Shown piece by piece: positions 6,893 to 6,976 of a DNA stretch of 6,976 nucleotides. The DNA comes from Cellvibrionales bacterium UBA4495. Lineage in GTDB: Bacteria; Pseudomonadota; Gammaproteobacteria; Pseudomonadales; Porticoccaceae. The translations under genes and the position numbers were made by a program. The stretch spans positions 27,042-34,017 of the forward strand of contig DGNJ01000116.1 of NCBI GenBank assembly GCA_002388905.1, written 5' to 3'. Every line of letters begins with the position of its first letter. Within the stretch, counting starts at the first letter, position 1. The notes below the pieces were generated by a model. It saw nothing but the letters and a program-made list of their open reading frames with translations. It was not told where the DNA came from and did not search any database.

Positions 6893-6976
6893 GGGCAAGC
6901 CTCCTCTTGACGTTGGACTGCACCACGAAGTGGTCGATCAGGGGAGCAAACAGGTTGGCGAACAGGATGGCCAGCA
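6885..6976 (-). CDS. nqrB: NqrB, Na+-NQR subunit B (3' end only)
   Basis: Only the last 29 codons are present, ending at TAG 6885-6887. The readable C-terminus contains LAILFANLFAPLIDHFVV followed by [11 protein letters not shown]. The family C-terminus of NqrB likewise has a final membrane helix with FANLFAPL, then a basic tail with KRR. NqrB is the large membrane subunit that carries covalent FMN and riboflavin, contributes the quinone site and takes part in sodium translocation. Its flavinylation motif lies outside the window, to the right. The assignment rests on this short match and on the position directly before nqrC, with which it overlaps by 8 bases. Confidence 0.93.
   Translation of the reverse strand, partial: LAILFANLFAPLIDHFVVQSNVKRRLARG
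6900..6905 (-). promoter_or_regulatory. Ribosome binding site that decides the nqrC start
   Basis: On the minus strand a perfect AGGAGG lies 7 bases before GTG 6892, within the last codons of nqrB. It selects the GTG that gives the family N-terminus MASN rather than the TTG at 6898, which it nearly touches. Confidence 0.7.

Overview
The window is a dense, GC-rich stretch of chromosome from a gammaproteobacterium, probably a marine, halophilic or Pseudomonas-like lineage. The main signs are a sodium-pumping NADH:quinone oxidoreductase (Na+-NQR) operon with its maturation genes, and LolC/LolD lipoprotein-export genes whose motifs closely match the gammaproteobacterial Lol proteins. The species cannot be named from this sequence. 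No rRNA, tRNA, CRISPR array, insertion sequence or phage gene was seen.

Right part (about 2287-6976, all on the minus strand, so transcription runs from right to left): the 3' end of nqrB, then nqrC, nqrD, nqrE, nqrF, apbE and nqrM. Junctions are very tight: an 8-base overlap for nqrB/nqrC, about 2 bases between nqrC and nqrD, a 1-base TGATG overlap for nqrD/nqrE, 27 bases between nqrE and nqrF, an overlap of about 8 bases for nqrF/apbE, and a TGATG overlap for apbE/nqrM. Several genes start with GTG, and strong Shine-Dalgarno sequences lie inside the end of the preceding gene, which suggests translational coupling. NqrF takes electrons from NADH through FAD and a 2Fe-2S cluster. NqrD and NqrE hold the intramembrane iron centre. 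NqrC and NqrB carry FMN attached to threonine. ApbE attaches the FMN, and NqrM is needed to mature the NqrD/E iron centre. The unit therefore encodes both the pump and its assembly factors.

Middle (1740-2286): a short plus-strand gene for an exported protein of 103 residues that resembles a minimal BamE/SmpA-type domain. It has its own sigma70-like promoter with a perfect TATAAT. It is divergent from lolC and convergent with nqrM.

Left part (1-1739, minus strand): a LolC/LolE-family permease followed, with an 11-base overlap, by the ATPase gene lolD, which runs off the left edge. Together they form the inner-membrane ABC machine that releases outer-membrane lipoproteins to LolA. A second permease (lolE), if present, would lie beyond the left edge.

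I found no clearly undescribed system here. The points most worth a second look are the non-lipidated BamE-like protein beside lolC, the predicted outer-membrane sorting signal on ApbE, and whether the Lol permease is LolC or a single LolF-type protein.
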